A DNA stretch of 64,000 bases from Candidatus Marimicrobium litorale. GTDB taxonomy: Bacteria > Pseudomonadota > Gammaproteobacteria > Pseudomonadales > Halieaceae. The stretch spans positions 3,632,013-3,696,012 of the forward strand of contig NZ_SHNO01000001.1 of NCBI RefSeq assembly GCF_026262645.1, given 5' to 3'. The position numbers and the translations under genes are program-made. The notes beneath the pieces are model-generated. The model did not search any database, had not been told where the DNA came from, and saw nothing but the letters and a program-made list of their open reading frames with translations. Of the stretch, positions 1 to 9,263 are shown one piece after another (the stretch's first letter is position 1; each line of letters begins with the position of its first letter).

Positions 1-170
1 CGAGAGAACAGTGAAGAGAGTTGTCGGCGCAACTCGAACTGCCCGCGGCGCCAGGTCACGGCGAGCGAGGCCATAAGAAGAGAGCTAAACAGGAACATCC
101 AGAACAGGCGCTTGCTTGGATCAGTGGGCGCCTGCAGTGGTGTGAGTATCAGGTCTGTCAGCTCGAGCAT
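1..170 (-). CDS. Membrane protein N-terminus, possibly sterol-desaturase-like (partial, runs off the window)
   Basis: Only the first 56 codons are inside the window; the gene continues past base 1. The peptide starts MLELTDLILTPLQAPTDPSK, followed by a hydrophobic stretch (about residues 23-38) and a basic segment, as expected for the start of an inner-membrane protein. The ATG at 170 lies 18 nt after the TAG stop of the TonB receptor, with an in-frame stop immediately upstream, so it reads as the last visible gene of the iron operon. From memory, sterol-desaturase/fatty-acid-hydroxylase family proteins often follow imelysin operons and begin in a similar way, but the diagnostic histidine boxes lie outside the window. 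The function is therefore only a guess; that a gene starts here is fairly likely. Confidence 0.5.
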   Translation of the reverse strand, partial: MLELTDLILTPLQAPTDPSKRLFWMFLFSSLLMASLAVTWRRGQFELRRQLSSLFS

Positions 171-188
171 AGCGGCGGGGCCAATGCC

Positions 189-2378
189 CTAGAAAGTGTA
201 CCTGATCCGGGCCCTGTAGACCCGCGGACTGGTGGGTCGCGCGCCAAAGGGTCGCCAGGAAACAATGGCTTTTTCGTCTGTGGCGTTATCAACGTTCAAT
301 TGCACTAGCCAGGTGTCGTTGGGCCGCCATAAAAGCGATAAATCCAGCGTTGTGTATTCATCTGTATGAACTGCGTCGTCAATGCTGCCCCGGCCCGCCC
401 GATCTCGCATTTTGTCCTGATAGTTGACCGCCGCAAAAGCTTCCCATTGCGCAGCTTGAGCACCTACCTGCAGTCGTCCTACGTTTTCGGGCAGATAAGG
501 CAGTTCGTCACCTTGTCTGACATTACCCCATTGGGAAAAACTGGATTCGAAGGAATTCTGAAAGGAGGATTCCGTGTAGGTATAGGTGAGATTGACAGGG
601 AACTGAATTGCGCCTCCTGCGTTCGCAACGTATTGTCCATAAACCTCAACGCCGGCAACTTGTACCTCGCCACCGTTAAATTCCTCACCCACCTCGCAGC
701 CACTTTCACTGGCCCGACAACGACCGATCAGGTTTTTGTAGTCACTGAAAAAACCAATCACCTCGACATTAATTTCCTCCTTGTTGAAGCGGAGACCGTA
801 TTCGTAGTTGATGGCCTCCTCGGGATCGACGTTACTATCGGCGGATGCTCCGGCCGGAGAGTAACCCTTGTTTACGCCCACGAGGAAGCCGAGGTGGTCG
901 GTGTACTGCCAAAACGCACCAGCTCCGGGGGCAAAGTAATCTTGAGACTTGCTGGATTTACTCCCTGCAAGATCATCCTTGAAATCGCTGTCTATGAATT
1001 CGTACCGCAGCCCGGCGTTAAACTTCCAGTTCTTCCAGCTGACCGTATCGTGGATATACGTGGCTACAGCGTCGGTCTCGGCCTTGTTGAGAACCTTATT
1101 GCCGCGGTCGATTCCATCGCTAACTAATTCGACATCTTGCATTAAATAGCTGCGAGTAAAGTGGTCCCTGTTAATGGAGTCACGATGCAACCGCAAGCCC
1201 GCTTCCAGTTGGTGTTGTATCGCTCCCTGATCTATCAAGGAGTCAACAGAAAACTGAATACCCTCCGAGTCATAGTCCCGGTCATTATCGGTGACATCGA
1301 GAGTCTCGCTATCAGATGTATTAGAGTCGATCTCTCCCCGGATAATGCCTAATTGACGGGGGAACAACTGCGGCTGGGTGAGTATGTTTGATAACCCTGC
1401 ACCAGCGATAAAACCATTCAATTTATTCCAGGAGCGCTCGTAGTGATTCCAGTAAATCTGAGTGCCTACCGTCAGTGCCTCCGACAAATAGAGCGTATGG
1501 TCAAAGTGTGCCTGAATATGCTCAGAGTCGAAATTGTCCAGCTGACTGGACGCATATCGCCGCAACGGATCTCTATCGAAGTCTTCATCAGTGAGGCCTA
1601 GGTAGGTCTCATCGGAATTTTCATCAGCGTAACCCAGTTTGAGTGTAAACCGCTGGTCAAACCCCAGCAGGTCCTGGGGAGCCCATTGCAGCTTCGCGTT
1701 GATGTCGTTGCGGGTAAAACCGGTATCACCGCCACCATCCAGATCCTTGAAACCGTCACTTCCGTAACGTAGTCCCTCGACCCAGTAACCGAAGTCACCG
1801 AGCCTGTCCCCAAAGAATGCATGATATTTCTCATAGCCGTCCGTGCCCACACCGAGATCGACAAAGCCAGTCCGCTCCTCTGGCACCGGTGGTGTCACCA
1901 GGTTGATGGCACCACCCACGTTATTTGGGCCAATCTTGATCGTTGCCGGACCCTTGACCACCTCGACTGCACGCATACGGCTGATGTTGGGTATGTAGTA
2001 GGCGGCGGGGGCAGAATAAGGCGCGGGGGTAATCAATACGCCGTCCTCCAGTAGCGTGATTTTCTGGCTGCGCTCACTGGTGACGCCACGCAAGCCAATG
2101 TTAGGGCGTAAACCGAAGCCATCCTCCTGACGGATATAAACCCCCGGTAGCGTTGAAAGCACCTTGTTGAGATCGGGGTAGTCGAATTCTTCTAGTTGGG
2201 CCTCGTCCAGTAGGTACGCGGACCCGGAAAGGGTGCGGATCGCGTCTTTACCGCCAGTGACCAACACCTCTTCCATAGGGGGAGAGGTGCTGTTTGCCGG
2301 GTTATCGGCTGCGGTGCTTGTCATACTGAGCAGGCTCAAAAGCCCACACACGGCAGGGTTTGCTAATTGTCTTTTCAC
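189..2378 (-). CDS. TonB-dependent outer-membrane receptor, FecA-like iron/siderophore type
   Basis: A 729-residue outer-membrane receptor that should import a ferric chelate using TonB energy. A signal peptide ends near residue 23 (TSTAADN). A TonB-box-like segment (MEEVLVTGG) follows, then a plug domain around residues 45-165 with typical motifs (LSTLPGVYIRQEDG, LRGVTSERS, VEVVKGPATI, NNVGGAINLVTP). The rest is a beta barrel ending in aromatic RARIRYTF, the usual C-terminal targeting signature. The start is GTG at 2378, preceded by an AAGGGA ribosome site. It begins 14 nt after the imelysin stop and is third in a minus-strand operon with DUF4856 and imelysin genes, a context typical of iron uptake. 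The substrate cannot be told from the sequence. Confidence 0.93.
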   Translation of the reverse strand: MKRQLANPAVCGLLSLLSMTSTAADNPANSTSPPMEEVLVTGGKDAIRTLSGSAYLLDEAQLEEFDYPDLNKVLSTLPGVYIRQEDGFGLRPNIGLRGVTSERSQKITLLEDGVLITPAPYSAPAAYYIPNISRMRAVEVVKGPATIKIGPNNVGGAINLVTPPVPEERTGFVDLGVGTDGYEKYHAFFGDRLGDFGYWVEGLRYGSDGFKDLDGGGDTGFTRNDINAKLQWAPQDLLGFDQRFTLKLGYADENSDETYLGLTDEDFDRDPLRRYASSQLDNFDSEHIQAHFDHTLYLSEALTVGTQIYWNHYERSWNKLNGFIAGAGLSNILTQPQLFPRQLGIIRGEIDSNTSDSETLDVTDNDRDYDSEGIQFSVDSLIDQGAIQHQLEAGLRLHRDSINRDHFTRSYLMQDVELVSDGIDRGNKVLNKAETDAVATYIHDTVSWKNWKFNAGLRYEFIDSDFKDDLAGSKSSKSQDYFAPGAGAFWQYTDHLGFLVGVNKGYSPAGASADSNVDPEEAINYEYGLRFNKEEINVEVIGFFSDYKNLIGRCRASESGCEVGEEFNGGEVQVAGVEVYGQYVANAGGAIQFPVNLTYTYTESSFQNSFESSFSQWGNVRQGDELPYLPENVGRLQVGAQAAQWEAFAAVNYQDKMRDRAGRGSIDDAVHTDEYTTLDLSLLWRPNDTWLVQLNVDNATDEKAIVSWRPFGARPTSPRVYRARIRYTF

Positions 2379-2392
2379 GAGAAAATATCCCT

Positions 2393-3637
2393 TTAATCGT
2401 TATCGGTCTGTGCCCGGTCTGGCAGGTCAACATTGATCGCTGCAACAAAGCCCACCTTGAGGTCGTCAGTCAGCGCCTTTATGTGGCCTAAAAGGTTGCA
2501 GGCTGGAAATTCACCGACGAAGTCCGGGTTAGCAAACGCGTTGATACACTCTGTCTCCTGCGCTGAGGTATCCAATGCGGCTGCCTGGGTGACCAGCGAA
2601 TCGTTGCTGTTATCGATGACGGCGACTGCGATTGCCGTATGGTCTGTGAATCGGCGGTTTAATTCAGGCATGCCCGCCGCGTCAATCAGATCGTCAAAAC
2701 CAAGTCCGTCGGCACCAGTCATCAAAGTGCCGAATGCCAACAGGTTGGCTCGAATGCCCGCTAAAGAGTATTCCCGATAAGGCGACTCCACTGCATCAGG
2801 ACACGAAATGCCAGGACAGCCATCGTTGATGCCTATGGGTACGCCAAGTTTCCGATCCTTTACGTCCAGATCAAGATAAAAGAGTGCGTCTGATAGCGCG
2901 GTCAGGCTATCACTTACGTTAGCCGGATCAACAAAACGGCTTCTGTAATCGCCGCTGGTGCTTGACCAGGCGTCATGAAGTGTCTCTGCGGCGTCGGCAA
3001 TATCCTGTGCAATAGTGATCGCATAGTCGCAACGCAAACGTTTCTTTTCATCATCTGGCCGGGCATCCCAATCAGCTGTTTCAGCAATCTGGCTGGGGCA
3101 GTGATGATTGAGATCCTCGCTGAACAGCAGGTATTCAACAGCGCCAATACCCCGTTGCACGACGGTTTTGCTGCTAATACTGAACGATGAATCCTCGCTT
3201 GCCTGAACGAGCGCTTGGTCCACACCGCACAAACTGAGCTCGCCTGCCGCGCTTGAATTGAGTCGGTAGGTCAGTGAGCTGTTATTGTCCAGTGCCGGGC
3301 CAAAGAGGTGCATCTCTGTTGCTTGAACAGCATCCATAAGATTCTCCCATTGTGACCCCGCAGACTCCCGCGCAGCAGATTCCTCTGTGCTTGCGATACT
3401 TTCGCAGTAGCTCGCTATCGATCCGGATGAAGTGCCTAGCGGAGCGGCAAGTTCTGCGACGGCAGCATAATTTGGAAGAATAATATTGTCTGCGTAATTG
3501 ACAAACATCGAAGTGAAATCGAAGTTATCTCCAGTTGCAGGTTGGCTATCCGACCCGCCGGTTCCGCTATCTACGCAGGCAGCGAGAGTAAGCGACAAGG
3601 CCAGTGGGATCACCGGTAGTCTCAGGTATTCAGGCAT
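2393..3637 (-). CDS. Imelysin-family (peptidase M75) lipoprotein
   Basis: A periplasmic or outer-membrane-anchored imelysin-like lipoprotein, a family linked to iron uptake despite the peptidase name. I chose the ATG at 3637 (MPEYLRLPVIPL) because GAGGTG lies just upstream and a lipobox follows at once (SLTLAACVDSG). A longer frame opens at 3721 but would cross a terminator-like hairpin. About 414 residues. Family-like features are the N-terminal 'FVNYADNIILPNYAAVAELA' helix, the GIGAVEYLLFSED motif, where imelysins carry a GxHxxE-type motif followed by LL, and a C-terminal GFVAAINVDLPD helix. The histidine of the canonical motif is not obvious (GIGAVE), so a peptidase role is doubtful. It lies between DUF4856 and the TonB receptor and is probably iron-regulated with them. 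Confidence 0.85.
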   Translation of the reverse strand: MPEYLRLPVIPLALSLTLAACVDSGTGGSDSQPATGDNFDFTSMFVNYADNIILPNYAAVAELAAPLGTSSGSIASYCESIASTEESAARESAGSQWENLMDAVQATEMHLFGPALDNNSSLTYRLNSSAAGELSLCGVDQALVQASEDSSFSISSKTVVQRGIGAVEYLLFSEDLNHHCPSQIAETADWDARPDDEKKRLRCDYAITIAQDIADAAETLHDAWSSTSGDYRSRFVDPANVSDSLTALSDALFYLDLDVKDRKLGVPIGINDGCPGISCPDAVESPYREYSLAGIRANLLAFGTLMTGADGLGFDDLIDAAGMPELNRRFTDHTAIAVAVIDNSNDSLVTQAAALDTSAQETECINAFANPDFVGEFPACNLLGHIKALTDDLKVGFVAAINVDLPDRAQTDND

Positions 3638-3661
3638 ATCTCGTTTTTCACCTCTAGTAAT

Positions 3662-3688
3662 GCAAAAAAGGCGCTGATGCGCCTTGCT
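3662..3688 (-). terminator. Intra-operon rho-independent terminator or attenuator
   Basis: Read on the minus strand, a perfect GGCGC / GCGCC stem with an ATCA loop is followed by six T residues. It sits between the DUF4856 stop (3757) and the imelysin start (3637), so it would lower, not abolish, transcription of the two downstream genes. A second, weaker hairpin (GCCGC / GCGGC) lies at about 3724-3743. Confidence 0.7.
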
Positions 3689-3756
3689 GTTCGCTCTCTG
3701 TAAACTGTAATTACCAAACAAGAGCCGCCCTGTTTGAGCGGCCCTTGGAAAGTCAG

Positions 3757-5394
3757 TTACCAGTTAGCGACATTCTCACTGTCGAATGCATATGCTCTCT
3801 CGAGAATATCTCTGGCGGCGAGAAGGTCTGCTCGATAGGCGTCCTTCGCTTCGGAGGCTGACAAGGCGCCGCCGAAGAGGCTGCCGTTTTGTGTGCCATC
3901 GGCAAGCACGGGGGCTTCGCCCATTAAGCTCAGTACTTCCTTAAGGTCGTTCACGTTCGCGCCAACATCGGTGCCGTTTACCGCACCGGTGCGGAACGGC
4001 GAATAGGGGCTAAACTGTAAGCCCAGAGCAAATCCTTTCATTTCCGCCCAGTGCTTGGCCAGAGTGAGAAAATTGTCGAGATCGGAAAAATCCTCATTCA
4101 CGAAATTGTCCATATCGCCCAATGTGTCATTGATGTAGTGCACGACGGTCGCAGCGATACACTTTTCCCAGGTCTGCGCCGCGATAACGATTTGTGCGTT
4201 CAAAGCTGCGGAAGCCTCGGCGCTGAGGCTGCCGGGAGATGACTCGGTAGCGCCGTTAGCGGCGTTTTGCAGGATTTCGCGGCCCAGGACGAACGCATTG
4301 AACACCTCTGTTGTATAGTCGGTGGGGTTACTATTTTCTGCTGTCCCCAAGTCGCGTTTCGCGCAGTTGGTTGAATTAGCGAAGTTGAATTCGCTGCGCA
4401 GGTCGATGGCCCCATCAGACACAACGCTGTCTTGATAGGCGGGGTCTTTGATAACAGCATCGCCCTGCTCGGTATAGTTTCGTGCAGCACCGAAGTAACC
4501 GAAGGCCTCGTCAAAGTCGTGAGCGCCCTCCGTGTAGCTCTTACCCTCTGCAAGGGTCAAGTTAGCGTCGGAGCCATAATCAATGCTCATATAGTCAGCG
4601 GTACCCTGCGAAAAAGTGAGTGCACCCAGGGTAAACTTCTGGATAAGCTGACGGAGGTCTAGCCCCTCTTCCGTGACGGTGGGCGTGCCAATATTGGCGG
4701 TGCCACCGGCAATCGCGATGGAATCAGTGGTGTCAGCCGTTTCCTCCGCTAAGATTCGTAAATATTCGTTCAACAGGTCTGCGGGCGTGGAAAAGCCTGT
4801 CCAGCCGAAAAACTCTCCCCCGAGTATGTGGTCTTCCTTATCGTTACCCGCAAACTTGCTAATGATGTCTTTTCCACTGGAGATCGCGCCGGGCACAATA
4901 GTCTCGCTAGGGGCATCGTCATCATTAACAATGATCGACTCACCGCCGGATAAAGCGAAATTAGGCGGATAGCTTGCATCGCGAATATCCGGGTCGAGCG
5001 AGATGTAAAAGTTCAGGTCTGTGACAACATCACTGGGCACTGTCGCAGCGTTGCGTTCAAGCCCAAGCATGGCACTCACCAGGTCGCTGACCAAAACCTG
5101 ACGGGCACTTTGTCCGGTATAGGAGACGGTGCTTGCACCGCTGTCGTCTTCAAACGCGTATGTTGCAGGCAGGGCATCACAGGCGTCCCCCACACCGTCG
5201 ACATCAGCATCGGCCTGGTCTTCATTGCTATCGTCAACGCAGTTATCGTTTTCATCCGCCACGCCATCACCATCGGTATCCGGCGCAGTAATATTGCTGC
5301 CAAGACCGCCGCCACCACCACCACCACCACCGCAGGCAGCCAGTGTCAGAGTGCCCAGTATTACTGTGAGAGCTAATAAGTATCTGAATAACAT
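3757..5394 (-). CDS. DUF4856-family lipoprotein with thrombospondin type-3 repeats
   Basis: A 545-residue lipoprotein. Residues 1-21 are a signal peptide ending in lipobox LAAC followed by a glycine run, a flexible tether. Residues about 38-75 hold Asp-rich calcium-binding thrombospondin type-3 repeats (DTDGDGVADENDNC, DADVDGVGDACD). The remaining roughly 450 residues match my memory of DUF4856, including a GAHDFDEAFGYFG motif and long helical segments like imelysin. DUF4856 genes are commonly paired with imelysin and TonB receptor genes, as here. The molecular function is unknown; a surface or periplasmic role in iron acquisition is inferred from context. The ATG at 5394 has an AGGA ribosome site. 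It is the first gene of the operon behind a Fur-box-like sequence. Confidence 0.82.
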   Translation of the reverse strand: MLFRYLLALTVILGTLTLAACGGGGGGGGGLGSNITAPDTDGDGVADENDNCVDDSNEDQADADVDGVGDACDALPATYAFEDDSGASTVSYTGQSARQVLVSDLVSAMLGLERNAATVPSDVVTDLNFYISLDPDIRDASYPPNFALSGGESIIVNDDDAPSETIVPGAISSGKDIISKFAGNDKEDHILGGEFFGWTGFSTPADLLNEYLRILAEETADTTDSIAIAGGTANIGTPTVTEEGLDLRQLIQKFTLGALTFSQGTADYMSIDYGSDANLTLAEGKSYTEGAHDFDEAFGYFGAARNYTEQGDAVIKDPAYQDSVVSDGAIDLRSEFNFANSTNCAKRDLGTAENSNPTDYTTEVFNAFVLGREILQNAANGATESSPGSLSAEASAALNAQIVIAAQTWEKCIAATVVHYINDTLGDMDNFVNEDFSDLDNFLTLAKHWAEMKGFALGLQFSPYSPFRTGAVNGTDVGANVNDLKEVLSLMGEAPVLADGTQNGSLFGGALSASEAKDAYRADLLAARDILERAYAFDSENVANW

Positions 5395-5487
5395 AATAAA
5401 ATCCTGATATAGAATGTGTTAAGCGGGCTTCATCGGCACTTATCCGGGAATGGCACCGCACTAAGTAGCAATTACTGCAATCATAAT

Positions 5488-5506
5488 CGTAATGATAATG
5501 ATTATT
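5488..5506 (-). promoter_or_regulatory. Fur-box-like operator upstream of the imelysin operon
   Basis: The 19 bases CGTAATGATAATGATTATT match the classical Fur consensus GATAATGATAATCATTATC at 15 of 19 positions, inside an AT-rich stretch (5470-5520) about 95 bp before the DUF4856 start. Iron repression of the three- or four-gene operon follows from the site and the gene content. Binding is not shown. Confidence 0.8.
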
Positions 5507-5729
5507 ATTCTAATTGTAGATTGTCGGAAAAGTCAACTGCATTCCGCCAAGTCGCGATCGGTGAGCTGGTGGTGCCCTTTGGCGTGATACCAGCTGAAGA
5601 TAAAAACCCAGAGATAGGGGTGTCGGGGGGACGATACGCTCCCTATCGTCCCTTCTTCAGGGGCGAGAACCATTGATCGGGAGAGAGTTCCATGGCCTGT
5701 GAACTAGCGGGAAAAATCAGATTCATTCA

Positions 5730-6051
5730 GGAATCCAGCACCTTAGCGTTGAACTAGCCACTCGTGCCAGCGGCCTTTAGGGGGTCTGTTCCGCGAGACG
5801 CCCCTTATTGGCGTCGTCGGTACAACGGGGTACTGCAATGTATTTGGCGATAGCTGTCAGATCGAAACAAAGACCACACCACTCATACAAAGTGTTACCT
5901 TCAAGATTCCCTAGCCATCGAGGGAATGTCCGGGCTCAACCCCTTCCGGCAGCGACTGTTCCCCCGGTATTGTGCGGCAAATCCTGAAGCGACCTGTACT
6001 GTGATACCCAGTTACGCCTGCTGCGACCGGAGTGCGTGCAGCATACCGTGA
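5730..6051 (+). pseudogene. Relic of the 3' end of the large Cys-rich lipoprotein gene (third copy)
   Basis: Read on the plus strand, this stretch still aligns with the C-terminus of the two lipoprotein genes at 9264 and 50179. It contains SVELATRASGL-stop-GV (compare SVDLATSTSRLWPG), then TTGYCNVFGDSC, QSVTFKIP-stop-PS (compare TSFTFKVPLPSS), and after a frame change YCAANPEATCTVIPS (compare FCAANPGASCTATPS). At least two stop codons and frame changes show it is dead. It is in the opposite orientation to the two intact copies. Confidence 0.8.
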
Positions 6052-6165
6052 GCCGAGCGGAATGGGATGGGGTTTGAGAAGGAACAGCATAAGCTGCTAA
6101 TCGCCTCAGCCCTTTTATATTACGGTGCTATTACCGTCAGCGAGCGTCCATAGAAACGCAGTAAA

Positions 6166-6216
6166 AATGAGTAAAACAGTGTGCCCAGAAGGGCTCGAAC
6201 GGCAGCAGTCGACCGT
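6166..6216 (+). repeat. Short R4-family repeat fragment
   Basis: Bases around 6179-6212 (CCAGAAGGGCTCGAACGGCA and following) match the head of the R4 repeats at 49590, 57598 and 61240. The region 6052-6380 otherwise shows no gene. Confidence 0.5.
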
Positions 6217-6380
6217 CAGTTTATTTTTCAATATCCGATTTAACAGTGATTTCGCGCAACGCACTATCAAGGTTAGGAATAAATGGCTGTTGAGTGTAAC
6301 CCCTACTGCGAACGCTACGAATTACTCCGGATAGCGGATAAAAGCGCTTACTAAGAAGCGTTGAATAGAAGGTCAATCGC

Positions 6381-6542
6381 ATGCAAAAACCACGCCTTTC
6401 TTATACACGCCTCCTGGCATATATCTTACTACTGGTCTTCGCCTTAAACGCGAACGTCGGTTTAGCCTCAGACCTACCCGAAACAGTAGCGCCAGCTCAT
6501 GACTTCAAGTTAACTTATCAGTACCAACTCACCTGTTGCTGA
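6381..6542 (+). pseudogene. Truncated secreted-protein gene, 3' end replaced by an IS6-type terminal repeat
   Basis: An ATG with an AGAAGG ribosome site opens a 53-residue frame. Residues 1-30 are a convincing signal peptide (basic MQKPRLSYTR, hydrophobic LLAYILLLVFAL, cleavage near GLAS). The following DLPETVAPAHDF looks like the start of a mature exported protein. From about base 6506 the sequence is the IS6-type end CAAGTTAACTTATCAGTACC, which supplies the last codons and soon a stop. The original protein cannot be identified. Confidence 0.6.
6506..6525 (+). repeat. Solo IS6-type terminal repeat (right end)
   Basis: CAAGTTAACTTATCAGTACC differs by one or two bases from the right ends of the 160-bp elements and IS6-type copies. 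No matching left end or transposase remains on its left side. Confidence 0.7.
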
Positions 6543-6600
6543 TCGGCCTGTCATGCGCCATGCTCACGTTTGAGATGATGGCGGTTGAGAGGAATGTAAA

Positions 6601-8766
6601 GTGCAGAAGCGCTCACTATGCCGGGTCTGTGTAGCCCTCTGTCCGGTCAAGGTCGAAATTGACGCCGCGGGGGTGCCCGTATCGGCCAAGGGAGATAAGG
6701 ACAACAGTCATTCTGAGGGATTCTTCTGCGCCAAGGGGAAGTACTATCCCGCGATGCACCGTAGTGACACACGTTTCCTGCATTCTCAGAAACGCATGCC
6801 TGACGGTGAACTGGCCGCCATCTCCTCACAAGCTGCGATAGAGGAGGTCGCGGAAAAAATACAGGCCATCATCGATCAGCACGGTCCCCGGGCGGTGGCG
6901 ATTTATTCGGGGACGTTACATTACCAGGCGTCATCGACAGCCGCGATGGCTTCGGCCTGGTGTAACGCGCTGGGCCTCAAGATGCTCTTCAGCAGCGGAA
7001 CGATTGACCAACCTGGCAAGCAGGTGGCCGCCGCTGCGCACGGCCATTGGCTGGGTGGTTACTTCCCCTTCGATGAATGCGATGCCTGGCTGATGTTGGG
7101 CAGTAACCCGCTGGTGGCTATCTCCGGCGGGATTCCTCACGCCAATCCCGGACGACGCCTGAAACGTGCCCAGAAACACGGTTTGAAACTTGTCGTCGTC
7201 GATCCCCGGCGCACCGAGACTGCCAGGCAGGCTGCGCTGCATATCCAGCCACGGCCCGGGACAGACCCGGCCATTCTCGCTGGGATAATTCGCGAGATTG
7301 TTGACCGGGACCTGTGTGACCGTGAGTTCCTGGACCGACATGTCGATGGCTTTGAGCGCCTATGCGCATACGTGAAGCCCTATACCCCGGAGCGGGTAGC
7401 TGCAATTGCGGATATCCCGCCGCAGCAGGTAACCGAGGCGGCCCAGTTGTTCGCCGCTGCGGACAAGGCTGTTTGCACTGCAGCAACCGGCGCGAATATG
7501 TCCGGCTGGAGTAATATCAACGAGTACCTTGTGCTTTGTCTAAATACTGTTTGCGGCGTCTATCGGCAAGAGGGCGACAAGGTGAGCAACCATGGTGTAC
7601 TGACGACTCGCAGGGAGTTCAAGGCCCAGGCAATACCCCCTTACCCCATCGCCGGTTACGGTAAGCCGCTGCGGATCCGGGATTACTCGCCGGCGGTTTG
7701 CGGCCTGCCCACCTCTGCGTTGGCGGACGAGATCCTGCTGCAAGGCGAAGGCCAGGTGAAGGCGCTGATTACTATTGGCGGTAATCCAATGACGGCCTGG
7801 CCGGACCAGGAAAAGACGTTTGCAGCATTGAGTTCGCTGGAGTTGCTGGTTGCTGTGGAACCGCGCCAGACACCCACAACCCAACTGGCGGATTATGTTC
7901 TCGCCCCCAAGCTGGCCTTCGAAAAACCGGAGACGACACTGTCCACGGAAAACTTACTCAGCGTTGGACCTGCATTCGGCTATACCGAACCCTACGGACA
8001 ATATGTTCCTGCAATAGTTGATCCGCCCAAAGGATCAGACCTGTTGGAGGACTGGGAGTTTTTCTATGGTATGGCACAACAGATGGTTCTTCAGCTCACC
8101 GTGCGTGCCGGAATCTTTCCTATCGTGGGTGTACAAACGCCGGAGACGGAAGTGGACATGGTGAATAAGCCCGATAGCGAACAGGTCCTTGACTTGGTGA
8201 CCAAGGGTTCCTGGGTGCCTTTGCAGGCGCTGCGCGACGATCCCGAAAAAATACTCTTCCCCGAAGACGTCACGGTAACGGCCGCAGATGCAGGATGGCA
8301 GGCACGGCTGGATGTCGGTAACGAGGAACTGCTTGAAGATCTTGAGTCGTTCGGGCGGGGCGACAAGTATGCCCGCGAAGGCTTTGACTACCGCTTAATC
8401 AGTCGACGTATACCCAATTCGTTCAATTCCTGCGGCACAGATACAGATGGCTTACGCGATCGTTACATGGGAAACCCCGCATTTATGCACCCGCAGGATA
8501 TGTTAGATAAAGGCCTGGAGCGGGGCGATGTCGTAATCATTCAGTCGCCGCACAATGAGGTGGAAGCGGTCGCATGGCCCGATAAGGACCTCCGCCGGGG
8601 ATTGGTGTCACTGAGCCATGGCTGGGGAGAAAACCCGGATGGCCAGGGAGACGTAAGGCGAGTAGGCGCTAATTCGGGACGGCTGATGAGCGTTGAGGTT
8701 GATTGCGACCGCTTCTCGGGCATCCCACTAATGAGTGCGCTGCCTGTGAAGATATTGCCCCGATAG
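6601..8766 (+). CDS. Molybdopterin-dependent oxidoreductase with [4Fe-4S] cluster (DMSO-reductase family)
   Basis: A 721-residue catalytic subunit. The N-terminus carries the cluster motif C7-x2-C10-x3-C14-x28-C43, followed by the usual lysine (CAKGKYYP). Molybdopterin-binding motifs follow (MLGSNPLVAISGG, VVVDPRRTETA, ALITIGGNPMTAWPD), and a C-terminal molydop-binding domain covers roughly residues 600-715 (NPAFMHPQDMLDKGLERGDV, VSLSHGWGENPD). Closest by style to the nitrate/formate/thiosulfate-reductase-like 'molybdopterin oxidoreductase' group. No twin-arginine signal and no partner subunit gene is nearby, so a cytoplasmic single-subunit enzyme is likely. The start is GTG at 6601 with GAGAGG upstream. 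The substrate is unknown. Confidence 0.9.
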   Translation: MQKRSLCRVCVALCPVKVEIDAAGVPVSAKGDKDNSHSEGFFCAKGKYYPAMHRSDTRFLHSQKRMPDGELAAISSQAAIEEVAEKIQAIIDQHGPRAVAIYSGTLHYQASSTAAMASAWCNALGLKMLFSSGTIDQPGKQVAAAAHGHWLGGYFPFDECDAWLMLGSNPLVAISGGIPHANPGRRLKRAQKHGLKLVVVDPRRTETARQAALHIQPRPGTDPAILAGIIREIVDRDLCDREFLDRHVDGFERLCAYVKPYTPERVAAIADIPPQQVTEAAQLFAAADKAVCTAATGANMSGWSNINEYLVLCLNTVCGVYRQEGDKVSNHGVLTTRREFKAQAIPPYPIAGYGKPLRIRDYSPAVCGLPTSALADEILLQGEGQVKALITIGGNPMTAWPDQEKTFAALSSLELLVAVEPRQTPTTQLADYVLAPKLAFEKPETTLSTENLLSVGPAFGYTEPYGQYVPAIVDPPKGSDLLEDWEFFYGMAQQMVLQLTVRAGIFPIVGVQTPETEVDMVNKPDSEQVLDLVTKGSWVPLQALRDDPEKILFPEDVTVTAADAGWQARLDVGNEELLEDLESFGRGDKYAREGFDYRLISRRIPNSFNSCGTDTDGLRDRYMGNPAFMHPQDMLDKGLERGDVVIIQSPHNEVEAVAWPDKDLRRGLVSLSHGWGENPDGQGDVRRVGANSGRLMSVEVDCDRFSGIPLMSALPVKILPR

Positions 8767-8901
8767 AGAGGATCGCGCATAAGGCCGCGAGAGGCAGTAC
8801 GCCCCCTTGAGGTTCAATAGTGATACGTAAGCAGGGAACAATAAAATCCTGGAATGACCAGAAGGCCTTTGGCTTCATTCGGCCGACTGATAGCGAAAAA
8901 G

Positions 8902-9061
8902 GCTACTGACAAGCTAACTTATTTTTTCTCGAAAAGTGGAGTTTTAGAATTCATTGCACGCAATATATAACCTTAAAGTGGCAGCTGGCGACTCGATTGC
9001 CAGCGCCAAGGGCCGAGTTGTGTCGGCTCAGCCCATGACCTTAAGTAAAATTGTCAGTATC
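8902..9061 (+). repeat. Diverged copy of the 160-bp terminal-repeat element
   Basis: Exactly 160 bp, starting GCTACTGACAAGCTAACTTA and ending TTGTCAGTATC. The last 50 bp align with the other copies (GTTGTGT, CAGCCC.TGACCT), while the middle is strongly diverged. Same orientation as the eight close copies. The flanking 8767-8901 holds no recognisable gene. Confidence 0.6.
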
Positions 9062-9062
9062 G

Positions 9063-9120
9063 TGGCTTGAGACATTCCGACCCGACTCCTAAGGGTTCAA
9101 GCAATTAACTTGTCAGTGCC
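9063..9120 (+). repeat. 3' end remnant of an IS6-type element
   Basis: A short piece resembling the end of the transposase gene (TTGAGA) plus the right terminal repeat CAATTAACTTGTCAGTGCC. It directly precedes the downstream flank of lipoprotein copy 1; the same junction occurs at 50095. Confidence 0.6.
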
Positions 9121-9130
9121 GAAAACAAGA

Positions 9131-9194
9131 CACGATAGAAGCTGAAGGTTGCACTGGCGGCGAGTGACTTCGCCCCCAGCGCCCTGCAGCTTCT
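9131..9194 (-). terminator. Large imperfect hairpin downstream of lipoprotein copy 1
   Basis: AGAAGCTG / CAGCTTCT outer arms enclose a second GGCG..CGCC stem. The same structure, with few changes, lies at 50106-50169 after copy 2. Without a clear T-run it is a probable transcript-end or RNA-stability structure. Confidence 0.45.
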
Positions 9195-9263
9195 CGTCTG
9201 TTTTACTCGTGGCATTCACCCTTGTCGCAGTACTCGCAACTGGTTGTCCCGATGCAGCTGGCG

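Noticed and set aside
366..1127. Plus-strand frame of 253 codons inside the TonB receptor gene
   Set aside because: Shadow frame of a clear receptor gene, without coding-like protein features.
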